Positions 1 through 7,701 are shown, numbered from the stretch's first letter. The stretch is DNA of 10,874 nt from DATCVA01 sp036567205 (GCA_036567205.1 DATCVA010000336.1:1-10874); one strand, 5' to 3'. Program-made: numbers and translations. Notes: generated by a model from the letters alone, not told the origin.

Positions 1-2225
1 TTAACCGGAATATTGGTGTGAACGTTACCGTCGCCAGCGTGCATGTGCAGGGCTACAAAAACCCGGCCTTTCAACACGCGATCGTGAATCGCCTGGATTT
101 CGGCCAGCACCGCGGCGCAATCAGCCCCGGCAAAGTAACGCTCCATTAATGCGCGCACCTCTGTTTTCCAGGAAATACGCACAGTATGATCCTGGACCAC
201 ATCAAAAACCCGTGCTGCCGGCTGCGTGCCGACACGCGCTGCCAGTGTTTCGCCCAAGTCTTGCAAGCCCAGATTCGCCAGGGTGGTTAAACTTTGTTCC
301 AATGAATCATCAAGATTTTGCAACAACCACGTCCAGCGTCCACGTACCTGCTGAATGGTGCGTATGGCATCCTGAGTCCGTTCCGCCAGGATTTCGGCCC
401 GCGTATGTTGGGCATCATCGTGGTCTTCAATTTTACCGACAGGCAAATCTTCGCTGCGTAAAAACGTCTCGAGTTCGTCAAGCAAACGCAGTTTGTTACG
501 GGTAGACAACTCGATATTGATACGTTCGATTTCGTCGGTGTATTCGCCCATGCGATTCAATGGAATCACAACGTCTTCATTGATTTTGAAGGCATTCGTG
601 TGACGGGCGATCGCCGCTGTACGCGCACGGTCGAGCCAGAATTTCTTACGAGCCTCGGCGCTGACCGCAACAAAACCCTCGCCGTGGCGCGTATTGGCGA
701 TGCGAACGACCTCACTGGCCGCAACGGCCACCGCGTCGGCATCGTCGCCGACAATATCGCCGATCAGAACCATTTTAGGAAGGCCGCCGCGCTTGCTTTT
801 GGTGGCATAGCCCACCGCCCGCAAATAGCGCTCGTCCAGATGTTCAAGACCCGCCAAAATAGCCCCTCGCCGGCGACCTTCGCCGTCAAGGTAATCTTTG
901 ACCTCGACGATTGACGGAATGGCATCGCGCGCCTGACCAAAGAACTCCATACAGACAGTACGCGTATGGCTGGGCAAGCGATGCAAGATCCAGCGCGCCG
1001 AAGTAATCAGGCCATCGCAACCTTCTTTTTGCACGCCCGGCAAACCCGCCAGAAATTTGTCGGTTACGTCTTTGCCCAAACCTGCCTTACGAAAACGCGT
1101 ACCGTCGATGGTCAACGTTTCGGTACGCAACAGCCGGGCTCCGGGAGCGTCATTGCCATCAAACCATTTAAGTTCGAAATGCGCCTGGGCAACATCATGT
1201 ATTTTTCCCTGGTTGTGTTCAAGCCGCGTTACCTCAAGCCAATCGCCTTGCGGGTCGACCATGCGCCACCACGCCAGATTATCGAGTGCCGTACCCCATA
1301 AAACCGCCTTTTTACCGCCCGCATTCATGGCAACGTTGCCGCCCACGCATGAGGCATCGGCAGAGGTCGGGTCTACCGCAAACACAAAGCCGGCTTCTTC
1401 GGCAGCCTCGGCAACCCGCCTGGTTACTACTCCAGCGCCCGAAAGCACCGTCGTAACAGGCTCGGCCACCCCCGGCAAGGCAATCGCCTCGACCGCGCCC
1501 AAGGTATCGAGCTTTTCGGTGTTAATGACAACCGAACGCCACGTTAAAGGAATAGCGCCGCCGGTATAGCCGGTACCGCCCCCCCGGGGGATAATGGTCA
1601 GCTCCAACTCGATACAGGCACGCACCAGCGCCGCCATTTCTTTTTCGGTATCTGGGGTTAAAACCACAAACGGATACTCGACGCGCCAGTCAGTGGCATC
1701 AGTTACGTGCGAAACACGTGACAGGCCGTCGAATTTAATATTGTCTTTTGCCGTAACGCGAGCCAGCCGACGCTGCACCTTTTTGCGCAAATCATGGGTA
1801 AGCTGGAACTCGTTCTCAAACGCGGCTACCGCTGCGCGTGCTGCCTGCAGCAGCCGCGCTACTTTATCGTCGCGGCTAAAATCGCTGGAATCGCGCCGCT
1901 GGTTAATTTCGGACAAGCGGTGATTTAGCGCCTCGATAAGCAAACGGCGGCGTTTAGGGTTATCGAGCAGGTCATCCAGCAAATACGGATTACGCCGCAC
2001 CACCCAGATGTCGCCCAGCACTTCAAACAACATGCGCGCCGAACGGCCCGTGCGTCGTTCGCTACGCAGGTCGGAAAGCCATTGCCACGCTTCTTCACCA
2101 AGTAATCGCGCGACAATTTCACGATCAGAAAATGAAGTGTAGTTATAGGGAATTTCACGCAGGCGTGGCGTTGCAAGGGCGGGTGCCGAAGCGGCAAGCA
2201 AATGACTGGCTAGAGGGGCGTTCAT
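1..2225 (-). CDS. FAD-linked oxidoreductase, DUF3683-type, GlcD/Dld-like (C-terminal part outside window)
   Basis: This is the N-terminal 741 residues of a large flavoprotein; the frame stays open to the left edge. The N-terminus carries a conserved-looking block (REIPYNYTSFSDREIV, residues ~22-37) that I associate with DUF3683. The FAD-binding loop PRGGGTGYTGG lies at ~213-223, GGNVAMNAGG at ~295-304, and the C-terminal signature HMHAGDGNVHTNIPV at 727-741. These mark a flavin-dependent 2-hydroxyacid dehydrogenase related to glycolate oxidase GlcD and D-lactate dehydrogenase Dld. Family members I know are about 1300 residues and continue into a GlcF-like iron-sulfur domain, which would lie beyond the window. 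The substrate cannot be read from sequence. The ATG at 2225 is chosen because the conserved N-terminal block follows it; there is no clear Shine-Dalgarno. The upstream gap carries two palindromic repeats, so it is probably transcribed separately from yqaA. Confidence 0.92.
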   Translation of the reverse strand, partial: MNAPLASHLLAASAPALATPRLREIPYNYTSFSDREIVARLLGEEAWQWLSDLRSERRTGRSARMLFEVLGDIWVVRRNPYLLDDLLDNPKRRRLLIEALNHRLSEINQRRDSSDFSRDDKVARLLQAARAAVAAFENEFQLTHDLRKKVQRRLARVTAKDNIKFDGLSRVSHVTDATDWRVEYPFVVLTPDTEKEMAALVRACIELELTIIPRGGGTGYTGGAIPLTWRSVVINTEKLDTLGAVEAIALPGVAEPVTTVLSGAGVVTRRVAEAAEEAGFVFAVDPTSADASCVGGNVAMNAGGKKAVLWGTALDNLAWWRMVDPQGDWLEVTRLEHNQGKIHDVAQAHFELKWFDGNDAPGARLLRTETLTIDGTRFRKAGLGKDVTDKFLAGLPGVQKEGCDGLITSARWILHRLPSHTRTVCMEFFGQARDAIPSIVEVKDYLDGEGRRRGAILAGLEHLDERYLRAVGYATKSKRGGLPKMVLIGDIVGDDADAVAVAASEVVRIANTRHGEGFVAVSAEARKKFWLDRARTAAIARHTNAFKINEDVVIPLNRMGEYTDEIERINIELSTRNKLRLLDELETFLRSEDLPVGKIEDHDDAQHTRAEILAERTQDAIRTIQQVRGRWTWLLQNLDDSLEQSLTTLANLGLQDLGETLAARVGTQPAARVFDVVQDHTVRISWKTEVRALMERYFAGADCAAVLAEIQAIHDRVLKGRVFVALHMHAGDGNVHTNIPV

Positions 2226-2337
2226 GGCGTCACAAAAGAAGGGAATTGCATTATCAACCCCAAGTTTACTCGAATGCGCAAAAAGGCTCGCCCCTGCCCG
2301 CTGCGGAACTTGACCAACAAAGCATCACCCACGCCCT

Positions 2338-2440
2338 TATCCATTGCCAAACCAAAGGCGAACACAAAGGCAAAGGGCAGGCAGTACATGTGTACGGCAA
2401 GCGAAGCCGACACAGTCCCCGGTTGATTTGGAAAATAACT
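2338..2440. repeat. palindromic intergenic repeat, copy A (degenerate)
   Basis: This copy aligns without gaps to copy B at an offset of 108 bp. A 34-bp core (2382-2415) is identical in both, and I count about a dozen differences over 2341-2432. Both ends have decayed: the left arm reads CCATTGCCAAACCAA and the right arm TTGATTTGGAAAATAA, so the outer pairing is broken from the ninth position outward. It has the same orientation as copy B and is separated from it by 7 bp. Function unknown; probably an older member of a MITE- or REP-like family. Confidence 0.75.
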
Positions 2441-2445
2441 CATGC

Positions 2446-2548
2446 ATTCCATTGCCAAATCAATCGTAAGCACGAAGGCAAAGCGCAGACAGTACATGTG
2501 TACGGCAAGCGAAGCCGACACAGCTCACGGTTGATTTGGCAATGGAAT
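2446..2548. repeat. palindromic intergenic repeat, copy B (intact 18-bp terminal inverted repeats)
   Basis: This 103-bp element is bounded by a perfect 18-bp inverted repeat: ATTCCATTGCCAAATCAA at 2446-2463 and its exact reverse complement at 2531-2548. Inside are further nested pairs: CGTAAGC (2465-2471) with GCTCACG (2523-2529, one mismatch), GGC with GCC, CGC with GCG, and a central GTAC-ATGT-GTAC (2492-2503). The whole element could therefore fold as one long imperfect hairpin. Its right end overlaps the first base of the yqaA stop triplet (2548-2550 on the plus strand). It encodes no transposase. It resembles non-autonomous miniature elements or Correia-type repeats, but I do not recognise the family. 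Confidence 0.85.
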
Positions 2549-3084
2549 TACATGGCTTGGGGAAACATCCACAATAACGCCGCCGTCATGATGGCATATC
2601 GCAGGAGCTTGCCCAGCGCCATGTAACAAACGCTAGGCCAAAATGGAAGCTTTAACCAACCGGCGACTGCACATAGCGGGTCACCCACGAACGGCAGCCA
2701 GGAAAAAAATAATAAGGGCGGCCCCAGTCGATGGGTCCAGTGGCTGATTTGTGCGTGCCAGCGCCCCCCCGCTTTTTTCTTGTGCACATGGCGGCCTTCA
2801 GTATGACCGTGCTTTTCGTGCCAGCGCTCGTACGCTTTTTCGGCCCCCAACCCCATGCCATACGAAATAATACCGCCCAGGGTATTACCCAGAGTGGCCA
2901 CCAGAACCGTCCACCAGAACATGGAAGGCTCGAGTTTCACAAAGCCGAAGACGGCCGCTTCCGAGCCCAGCGGCAGCAGGGTTGCAGACAGCAAACTAAC
3001 AAGGAAAACGGCGCTAAGCCCTACTTTGGGCAATGCCAACGTAAGGAGCAACCAATGTATCGAGGACTGCAGCCATGCTTCCAT
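2548..3084 (-). CDS. yqaA: YqaA/DedA-family (VTT/SNARE-associated) inner-membrane protein
   Basis: This 178-residue membrane protein resembles E. coli YqaA in its key blocks: SATLLPLGSEAAVFG (33-47), ATLGNTLGG (63-71), SWLPFVGDPLCAVAGWLKLP (128-147) and a C-terminal GKLLRYAIMTAALL (158-171). Hydrophobic segments lie near 10-35, 56-80, 122-142 and 150-173. The cellular role is not firmly known; DedA-superfamily members are linked to lipid flipping and membrane homeostasis. It is somewhat longer than the ~140-residue E. coli protein, mainly through a histidine-rich loop (eight His between 89 and 118). It is divergent from ilvA across 96 bp. A TACACT hexamer ends 8 bases before the ATG and no Shine-Dalgarno is seen. 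The stop codon abuts repeat copy B. Confidence 0.85.
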   Translation of the reverse strand: MEAWLQSSIHWLLLTLALPKVGLSAVFLVSLLSATLLPLGSEAAVFGFVKLEPSMFWWTVLVATLGNTLGGIISYGMGLGAEKAYERWHEKHGHTEGRHVHKKKAGGRWHAQISHWTHRLGPPLLFFSWLPFVGDPLCAVAGWLKLPFWPSVCYMALGKLLRYAIMTAALLWMFPQAM

Positions 3085-3092
3085 AGCCCGCT

Positions 3093-3098
3093 AGTGTA
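3093..3098 (-). promoter_or_regulatory. possible -10 box for yqaA
   Basis: Read on the minus strand, TACACT lies 8 bases before the yqaA ATG. No convincing -35 hexamer sits 16-18 bases upstream. If used, the transcript would start at or very near the start codon. Confidence 0.22.
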
Positions 3099-3115
3099 GC
3101 TGCGATGGCCCGGCA

Positions 3116-3142
3116 TTGCAGTAAAAAGTGCTGTGGTAATCT
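3116..3142 (+). promoter_or_regulatory. possible ilvA promoter
   Basis: TTGCAG (3116-3121) and TAATCT (3137-3142) are separated by 15 bases, with a TGG directly before the -10 that could act as an extended -10. The spacing is short, so this is weak. The resulting leader (~3149-3180) is pyrimidine-rich and has no Shine-Dalgarno. No leader peptide rich in branched-chain amino-acid codons is visible, so I see no sign of classical attenuation. Confidence 0.22.
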
Positions 3143-3180
3143 ACCTGTTTACGTGATTCTTTCACCCCTTTCCGCTCATC

Positions 3181-4689
3181 ATGTCCACCGACTATTTAAA
3201 ACGCATTCTCACCTCAAAAGTTTACGATGTTGCTATCGAGTCTTCTTTAGAATTTGCTCCGCAAATTTCAGCGCGAATTAACAATAAAGTATTTCTCAAG
3301 CGCGAAGACACCCAAGAGGTTTTCAGTTTTAAGTTGCGCGGGGCCTACAACAAAATGGCCAACCTGACACCGGCCGAACTCAAACGCGGTGTTATTGCCG
3401 CGTCCGCCGGCAACCACGCACAAGGCGTAGCGATGTCGGCAAAGCGCCTGGGCTGCCGGGCCCTTATCGTCATGCCCACCACAACACCTACGGTTAAAAT
3501 CGACGCCGTGCGCGGGTTTGGGGGTGAAGTCGTGCTAATGGGCGACAGTTTCTCGGATGCCTACGCGCACGCCAAAGAGCTCGAAAAAAAAGAAAAACTG
3601 ACTTTCGTCCATCCGTTTGACGATCCCGACGTCATTGCCGGCCAAGGCACCATCGGCATGGAAATTTTGCGCCAACACCCCGGCCGTATTGACGCTATTT
3701 TTATACCGATCGGCGGAGGCGGCCTGATTGCCGGAGTCGCAACCTATATTAAGCAACTGCGTCCCGGCATCAAAATAATCGGTGTTCAAACAGAAGACTC
3801 CGACGCCATGGTACGCAGTAACACTGCGGGCCGGCGCATCGAACTGAGCGACGTAGGCTTGTTCTCGGACGGCACGGCAGTCAAGCTGGTCGGCGCTGAA
3901 ACATTCCGCCTTACCAAACAATATGTTGATGACTTTATTACCGTAGACACCGACGCCATTTGCGCCGGCATTAAAGATGTCTTCCAGGATACCCGCAGCG
4001 TTCTGGAGCCTGCCGGCGCCCTCGCGCTGGCAGGCGCCAAACGTTATGCCGCACTGAACAAATGGAAAGACAAAACCATTGTCGCCATTACATCGGGCGC
4101 CAATATGAATTTCGACCGGCTGCGTTTCGTTGCCGATCGTGCTGATGTCGGCGAAGCGCGCGAAGCCGTATTTGCACTGACCCTGCCCGAAAAGCGCGGT
4201 AGTTTTTTGCGTCTTTGCGAGGCAGTCGGAAACCGCAGTGTTACCGAATTCAACTATCGCATTTCCGATTCGCAAAGCGCCCACGTTTTTGTCGGCTTAC
4301 AGATAGCCTCGGCAGCAGACCCCGACAAGATCGCCGCCAGCTTTCGTAAAAAGGGTTTTGCCACACTGGACCTGACCGGCGATGAAATGGCTAAAACCCA
4401 TCTGCGCCATATGGTGGGTGGGCGTTCCGGTCTGGCCGAGCATGAAATGCTGTTTCGTTTCGAGTTTCCCGAACGCCCTGGCGCGCTCATGAAGTTTTTA
4501 AGCTCAATGAGCCCGGAGTGGAATATCAGTCTGTTCCATTACCGCAACCAAGGTGACGACTACGCTCGGATTCTGGTGGGCATACAAGTCCCGCCGACCG
4601 ACAAAAAAGCCTTTAAGATTTTCCTGGATTCGCTTGGCTATCCGCACTGGAACGAAACCGAAAATCCAGCCTACAAGCTGTTTTTATGA
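3181..4689 (+). CDS. ilvA: threonine ammonia-lyase, biosynthetic (threonine deaminase)
   Basis: IlvA deaminates L-threonine to 2-oxobutanoate, the first committed step of isoleucine synthesis, using pyridoxal phosphate in the cytoplasm. At 502 residues it matches the long biosynthetic form (E. coli IlvA is about 514). The catalytic domain covers ~1-320: the PLP lysine in FSFKLRGAYNKM (K51), SAGNHAQG (75-82), the phosphate-binding loop IGGGGL (177-182) and ITSGAN (303-308). Two ACT-like regulatory modules follow (~325-405 and ~422-500, with FPERPGALMKFL at 429-440), as expected for allosteric control by isoleucine and valine. The ATG gives the normal family N-terminus, but no Shine-Dalgarno precedes it. 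The gene converges on apt across a shared terminator. Confidence 0.97.
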   Translation: MSTDYLKRILTSKVYDVAIESSLEFAPQISARINNKVFLKREDTQEVFSFKLRGAYNKMANLTPAELKRGVIAASAGNHAQGVAMSAKRLGCRALIVMPTTTPTVKIDAVRGFGGEVVLMGDSFSDAYAHAKELEKKEKLTFVHPFDDPDVIAGQGTIGMEILRQHPGRIDAIFIPIGGGGLIAGVATYIKQLRPGIKIIGVQTEDSDAMVRSNTAGRRIELSDVGLFSDGTAVKLVGAETFRLTKQYVDDFITVDTDAICAGIKDVFQDTRSVLEPAGALALAGAKRYAALNKWKDKTIVAITSGANMNFDRLRFVADRADVGEAREAVFALTLPEKRGSFLRLCEAVGNRSVTEFNYRISDSQSAHVFVGLQIASAADPDKIAASFRKKGFATLDLTGDEMAKTHLRHMVGGRSGLAEHEMLFRFEFPERPGALMKFLSSMSPEWNISLFHYRNQGDDYARILVGIQVPPTDKKAFKIFLDSLGYPHWNETENPAYKLFL

Positions 4690-4691
4690 AC

Positions 4692-4723
4692 ACAACAAAG
4701 CCCGGCGAACCGGGCTTTGTTGT
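4692..4723. terminator. bidirectional terminator between ilvA and apt
   Basis: A perfect 14-bp inverted repeat, ACAACAAAGCCCGG (4692-4705) with its reverse complement (4710-4723), closes a 4-base loop CGAA. It starts 3 bases after the ilvA stop and ends 19 bases before the apt stop. There is no separate long U tract, but the 3' arm ends in CTTTGTTGT on either strand. That fits a shared terminator for two convergent genes. Confidence 0.85.
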
Positions 4724-4742
4724 ACTTATAAAATCCAGACAC

Positions 4743-5294
4743 CTATAACGTAGCCTCGGTAAAGCTGCATACGGTATAAACCGGCAAGCCGGTTGCCTTT
4801 ACCGCGCCTGACCCGCCCAACTCGGGCAAATCGATAATGGCGGCGGCCTCGACCACGTTGGCGCCAAGGCGCTGCAACAGCTTGGCGGCTGCTACCATTG
4901 TGCCGCCCGTGGCGATCAAATCGTCAATCAGCAAAACACGCTGGCCGGGCCGCACAGCATCGGTATGCATTTCAACGGACGCGTTGCCGTATTCCAGCGA
5001 ATACTCTTCAGCCAATGTCCGGAATGGCAATTTCCCTTTTTTACGCACCGGAACAAAGCCCAGATTCAACTCATACGCAAGCACCGAGCCCAATATAAAT
5101 CCACGGGCGTCCACCCCCGCAACCAGATCGAGCCGGTGCCGCATATAGCGATAAACAAACAAATCGATCAAGACACGGAAGGAACGTGGATCTTGCAAAA
5201 TGGGGGTGATGTCGCGAAATGTAACGCCGGGTTTGGGCCAATCCGGCACGCTGCGGACCGCGTTGCGAATATACTCGGCAGTATCAATATGCAT
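4743..5294 (-). CDS. apt: adenine phosphoribosyltransferase
   Basis: Apt converts adenine and PRPP to AMP and pyrophosphate in purine salvage. The 183-residue protein is of normal length. It shows the N-terminal PKPGVTFRDITPIL block (20-33), VDARGFILG (61-69), the flexible-loop segment KLPFRTLAEEYSLEYG (88-103) and the PRPP-binding motif LLIDDLIATGGTM (121-133), with the acidic pair D124/D125. The ATG at 5294 gives the standard short N-terminus (MHIDTAEYIRN); there is no strong Shine-Dalgarno. It is transcribed alone, divergent from kdsD across 185 bp and convergent with ilvA. Confidence 0.96.
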   Translation of the reverse strand: MHIDTAEYIRNAVRSVPDWPKPGVTFRDITPILQDPRSFRVLIDLFVYRYMRHRLDLVAGVDARGFILGSVLAYELNLGFVPVRKKGKLPFRTLAEEYSLEYGNASVEMHTDAVRPGQRVLLIDDLIATGGTMVAAAKLLQRLGANVVEAAAIIDLPELGGSGAVKATGLPVYTVCSFTEATL

Positions 5295-5479
5295 TTAAAT
5301 CGCCATAGAACGGAAAAAGATGAGTTAGGGTTAACTATAACCTTATTACGAGCCCAACTATATGCGAACAAGCTATCTTTCAACCGGGAAATCCGTTTTT
5401 TTCAAGCATGCAATCAACTGAAACCGGCCATAAACTGAAGAATGACAATCCGGCGCCCCAGTGCGTTTAAAATCGGGCC
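5295..5479. other. divergent apt-kdsD intergenic region
   Basis: This AT-richer 185-bp spacer must hold promoters for both apt (minus) and kdsD (plus). I see no gene in it. A small inverted repeat GGTTA-ACTA-TAACC (5329-5342) lies in the likely apt leader; it is too short to call an operator. A minus-strand TTGAAA followed 15 bases later by TATAGT, around 5360-5387, is a weak apt promoter candidate. Confidence 0.4.
5442..5473 (+). promoter_or_regulatory. possible kdsD operon promoter
   Basis: ATGACA (5442-5447) is followed by TTTAAAAT (5466-5473). The spacer is 18 bases to TTTAAA or 20 bases to TAAAAT. TAAAAT ends only 6 bases before the kdsD ATG, so transcription from it would start at or next to the start codon. 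This agrees with the lack of a Shine-Dalgarno. Confidence 0.28.
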
Positions 5480-6469
5480 ATGAAAACCACAACCACACTG
5501 ACCTCTGCCGACATGCTGGCTTCGGCGCACCGTACGTTTGCCATCGAGATTGCCGCTCTGCAGGCGCTTGATGGACGTCTGGATGACTCCTTCAGCGACG
5601 TCGTTGCCATGATACTTGAGTGTCAGGGACGCATAGTGGTTACCGGCATCGGAAAATCCGGCCATATCGCCAAAAAAATCGCCGCTACCCTGGCTTCCAC
5701 TGGAACACCGGCATTTTTCATGCACGCGGCCGAAGCCATTCACGGCGACCTGGGCATGCTGACGCAGCAAGACATTGTATTGGCCATTTCGTATTCGGGC
5801 ACGGCACAGGAACTTCTGACCGTATTGTCGGTCGTCAAACGCATGGGAGCCAAGCTCATCGCCATGACCGGCCACCCCCAATCAGACCTTGCCCTCAATG
5901 CCGACCGGCATTTAAATGTTCACGTCGAGCAAGAGGCCTGTCCGCTTAATCTGGCGCCTACCGCCAGCACCACGGCGACCCTGGCTCTGGGTGATGCCAT
6001 TGCGGTGGCCTGCCTCGAGGCGCGAGGCTTCAGTACGGAAGACTTCGCCCGCTCTCATCCGGGCGGAGCGCTGGGCCGGCGGCTGCTGACGCACGTGCGC
6101 GACGTTATGCGCGAAGGCGACGCTTTGCCTATTGTGCGGGCCGCCACTCCCATCCCGGAGGCGCTGATTGAGATGTCTCACAAAAGCATGGGCATGACTA
6201 TCGTCGTCGACGAGCACGCTCACCCTGTTGGTATTTTTACCGACGGAGACTTACGCCGGCTCATCAGCCGCCATGGCGACATCCGCCCATTAACAGTGGC
6301 TGACGGCATGAGCCGGAACCCCCGATGCGTTTCGCCTGGCGCGCTGGCCATCGAGGCCGCCATGCTGATGGACGCCAATCGTCTGACACAAGTACTCGTT
6401 GTCGACGATACAGGGCTACTATTAGGTGCTTTACACATGCACGACTTATTGGCAGCGAAGGTTATTTAA
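5480..6469 (+). CDS. kdsD: D-arabinose 5-phosphate isomerase (KpsF/GutQ family)
   Basis: KdsD interconverts D-ribulose 5-phosphate and D-arabinose 5-phosphate, the first step of Kdo synthesis for LPS. The 329-residue protein has the full family layout. An N-terminal SIS sugar-isomerase domain (~35-175) contains GIGKSGHIAKK (56-66), HAAEAIHGDLGML (82-94), SYSGTAQE (104-111) and EACPLNLAPTASTT (152-165). A conserved linker RSHPGGALGRRLL (191-203) leads to two CBS domains (~208-265 and ~275-329). Length matches E. coli KdsD (about 328). It opens the kdsD-kdsC-lptCAB cluster, 2 bases before kdsC. No Shine-Dalgarno precedes the ATG; a second in-frame ATG is at codon 12, but the upstream one has a -10-like box at leaderless spacing. 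Confidence 0.95.
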   Translation: MKTTTTLTSADMLASAHRTFAIEIAALQALDGRLDDSFSDVVAMILECQGRIVVTGIGKSGHIAKKIAATLASTGTPAFFMHAAEAIHGDLGMLTQQDIVLAISYSGTAQELLTVLSVVKRMGAKLIAMTGHPQSDLALNADRHLNVHVEQEACPLNLAPTASTTATLALGDAIAVACLEARGFSTEDFARSHPGGALGRRLLTHVRDVMREGDALPIVRAATPIPEALIEMSHKSMGMTIVVDEHAHPVGIFTDGDLRRLISRHGDIRPLTVADGMSRNPRCVSPGALAIEAAMLMDANRLTQVLVVDDTGLLLGALHMHDLLAAKVI

Positions 6470-6471
6470 TT

Positions 6472-7071
6472 ATGAACATTTCCAATACGACTCACCCCGT
6501 TGAAGCGATGATCCTGGCAAAAGTGGCGCCGCTTGTGCGCGAACGCGCACAGCAAGTGCGGGTTATGGCTTTCGATGTCGACGGCGTATTGACCGATGGC
6601 AGCCTCTGGTACGGTAAACATGGCGAAGTGGTAAAACGCTTTAACGCACTGGACGGGCATGGCCTGCGCCTGATGCGCGAAAGCGGCATCGTTGTAGCCC
6701 TGATTACCGGGCGCGAAGGCGCTATTGTGGCGCGCCGCGCTGCCGAGCTGGGCATCTCGGTTGTTTTACAAGGGGTGCGCGACAAAGTACAAGCACTTAA
6801 TGCCTTGGCTCAGGAACAGGGCTACACCCTGGACCAGATAGGCTATATGGGCGACGACCTCATCGACCTTGCCGCCTTGCAGCGCGTCGGTTTTTCAGCC
6901 AGCGTGCCAGGAGCGCCTTCCTATGTCGCGCAGGCCGTGCACTGGGTGTCTTCCGAGCGTGGCGGCGAGGGCGCGGCACGAGAATGCTGCGACCTGATTC
7001 TGGCGGCCCAGGGCCGGCTAGCGGCCTTCTTTGGCACCAACGCCCGCATTCTGGACGGCATCACACAGTAA
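6472..7071 (+). CDS. kdsC: 3-deoxy-D-manno-octulosonate 8-phosphate phosphatase (HAD superfamily)
   Basis: KdsC removes the phosphate from Kdo 8-phosphate to give free Kdo. The 199-residue protein has the HAD motifs in order: motif I FDVDGVLTDG (34-43, catalytic D35 and D37), motif II LITGR (77-81), the conserved lysine in VRDKVQAL (K105) and motif III GYMGDDLIDL (124-133). As usual for this C0 family there is no cap domain, in keeping with a tetramer. I start it at 6472, two bases after the kdsD stop, with GAAGG about 10 bases upstream. The same frame stays open further upstream into kdsD, but that extension is not KdsC-like. Confidence 0.95.
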   Translation: MNISNTTHPVEAMILAKVAPLVRERAQQVRVMAFDVDGVLTDGSLWYGKHGEVVKRFNALDGHGLRLMRESGIVVALITGREGAIVARRAAELGISVVLQGVRDKVQALNALAQEQGYTLDQIGYMGDDLIDLAALQRVGFSASVPGAPSYVAQAVHWVSSERGGEGAARECCDLILAAQGRLAAFFGTNARILDGITQ

Positions 7072-7074
7072 ACC

Positions 7075-7701
7075 ATGAAAGAACGCATCCCTGCGGTTAT
7101 CGCCGTTATATTGCTTATAACCCTGGTGCTTGCCACGTACTGGGCGGCCGACTACGCCCGGCGATCCATTCCGGTCGAACCGCCACGGCGCATCACCCAC
7201 GAGCCCGATTCGTGGGCGGAAAAGTTCATCATGATACGCACCGACATCCATGGCATGGCCATTAACCGCATGGAAGGCGTAACCATGCAGCATTACCCGG
7301 ACGATGACTCATACGAGGTCACCACCGCCAAGGCAATTGGCCAGCAACCCGGGTCCCCCATTACCATTGGAACGTCCAAAACCGCCATCATGGATCAGGA
7401 CGGAAGCCGGGTTATTATGCGAGGCAATGCACATTTACACCGCGTCGCTGATAAAGACCGCGCCGCGCTTGACGTAAAAAGCGAGCAGCTTACCCTGCTG
7501 CCCGATGAAGACATTGTATTTACCGATCTGCCTGCCCTGGTCGTCAATGACAACTCGACCATGAACGGCACAGGCATGCGTTACGATAACAAGACGCGCA
7601 CCCTGCAAGTTTTCTCAGCTAGCGATGTAAAAATTTCCGGCCAAGACTCCCAAACCAATAAGACTTCTAAAGAACCGAGCCAAACAAGCCCAAAACCATG
7701 A
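7075..7701 (+). CDS. lptC: LPS export system protein LptC
   Basis: LptC is the bitopic inner-membrane protein that takes LPS from LptBFG and hands it to LptA. The 208-residue sequence begins with a single membrane segment (~6-26, AVIAVILLITLVLATYWAAD). A periplasmic beta-jellyroll domain follows, with SYEVTTAKAIGQ (79-90), RVIMRGNAHLHR (112-123) and KSEQLTLLPDEDIVFTDLP (135-153). The last ~15 residues are a Ser/Thr/Pro/Lys-rich hydrophilic tail. It starts 3 bases after the kdsC stop and overlaps lptA by ATGA, suggesting translational coupling. Family sequence identity is low, so the call rests on fold-type features plus gene context. Confidence 0.93.
   Translation: MKERIPAVIAVILLITLVLATYWAADYARRSIPVEPPRRITHEPDSWAEKFIMIRTDIHGMAINRMEGVTMQHYPDDDSYEVTTAKAIGQQPGSPITIGTSKTAIMDQDGSRVIMRGNAHLHRVADKDRAALDVKSEQLTLLPDEDIVFTDLPALVVNDNSTMNGTGMRYDNKTRTLQVFSASDVKISGQDSQTNKTSKEPSQTSPKP

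Noticed and set aside
1579..1590. Run of seven C followed by five G as a possible phase-variation tract
   Set aside because: It encodes the conserved PRGGG of the FAD-binding loop in this oxidase family, so composition is explained by the protein, and the runs are short.
149..2197. Several plus- and minus-strand frames within 1-2225
   Set aside because: All are shadows of the FAD-linked oxidase frame, which is continuously open and carries the family motifs.
2222..2521. 99-codon minus-strand frame as a genuine protein gene
   Set aside because: Most of it is translation of the palindromic repeats A and B, and it has no recognisable domain. The overlap with the oxidase start is kept only as an observation.
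2338..2548. Two direct repeats that could suggest a short CRISPR or tandem array
   Set aside because: Only two diverged copies exist here, each is a ~103-bp palindrome with an inverted third copy elsewhere, and there are no spacers of regular length or cas genes.
3535..4284. 249-codon frame antisense to ilvA
   Set aside because: It lies entirely inside a clearly conserved ilvA and has no domain features; long antisense shadows are common in GC-rich genes.
5329..5342. GGTTA-ACTA-TAACC inverted repeat as an operator for apt
   Set aside because: Five-base arms are too short to separate from chance, and no matching site is seen elsewhere in the window.
5414..5881. 155-codon minus-strand frame across the kdsD start
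   Set aside because: It overlaps the well-supported SIS domain of kdsD, has no recognisable motifs and would block the kdsD promoter region.
6325..6471. Upstream extension of the kdsC frame into kdsD
   Set aside because: KdsC family length and the ATG two bases after the kdsD stop support the start at 6472; the extension overlaps the CBS domain of kdsD in another frame.
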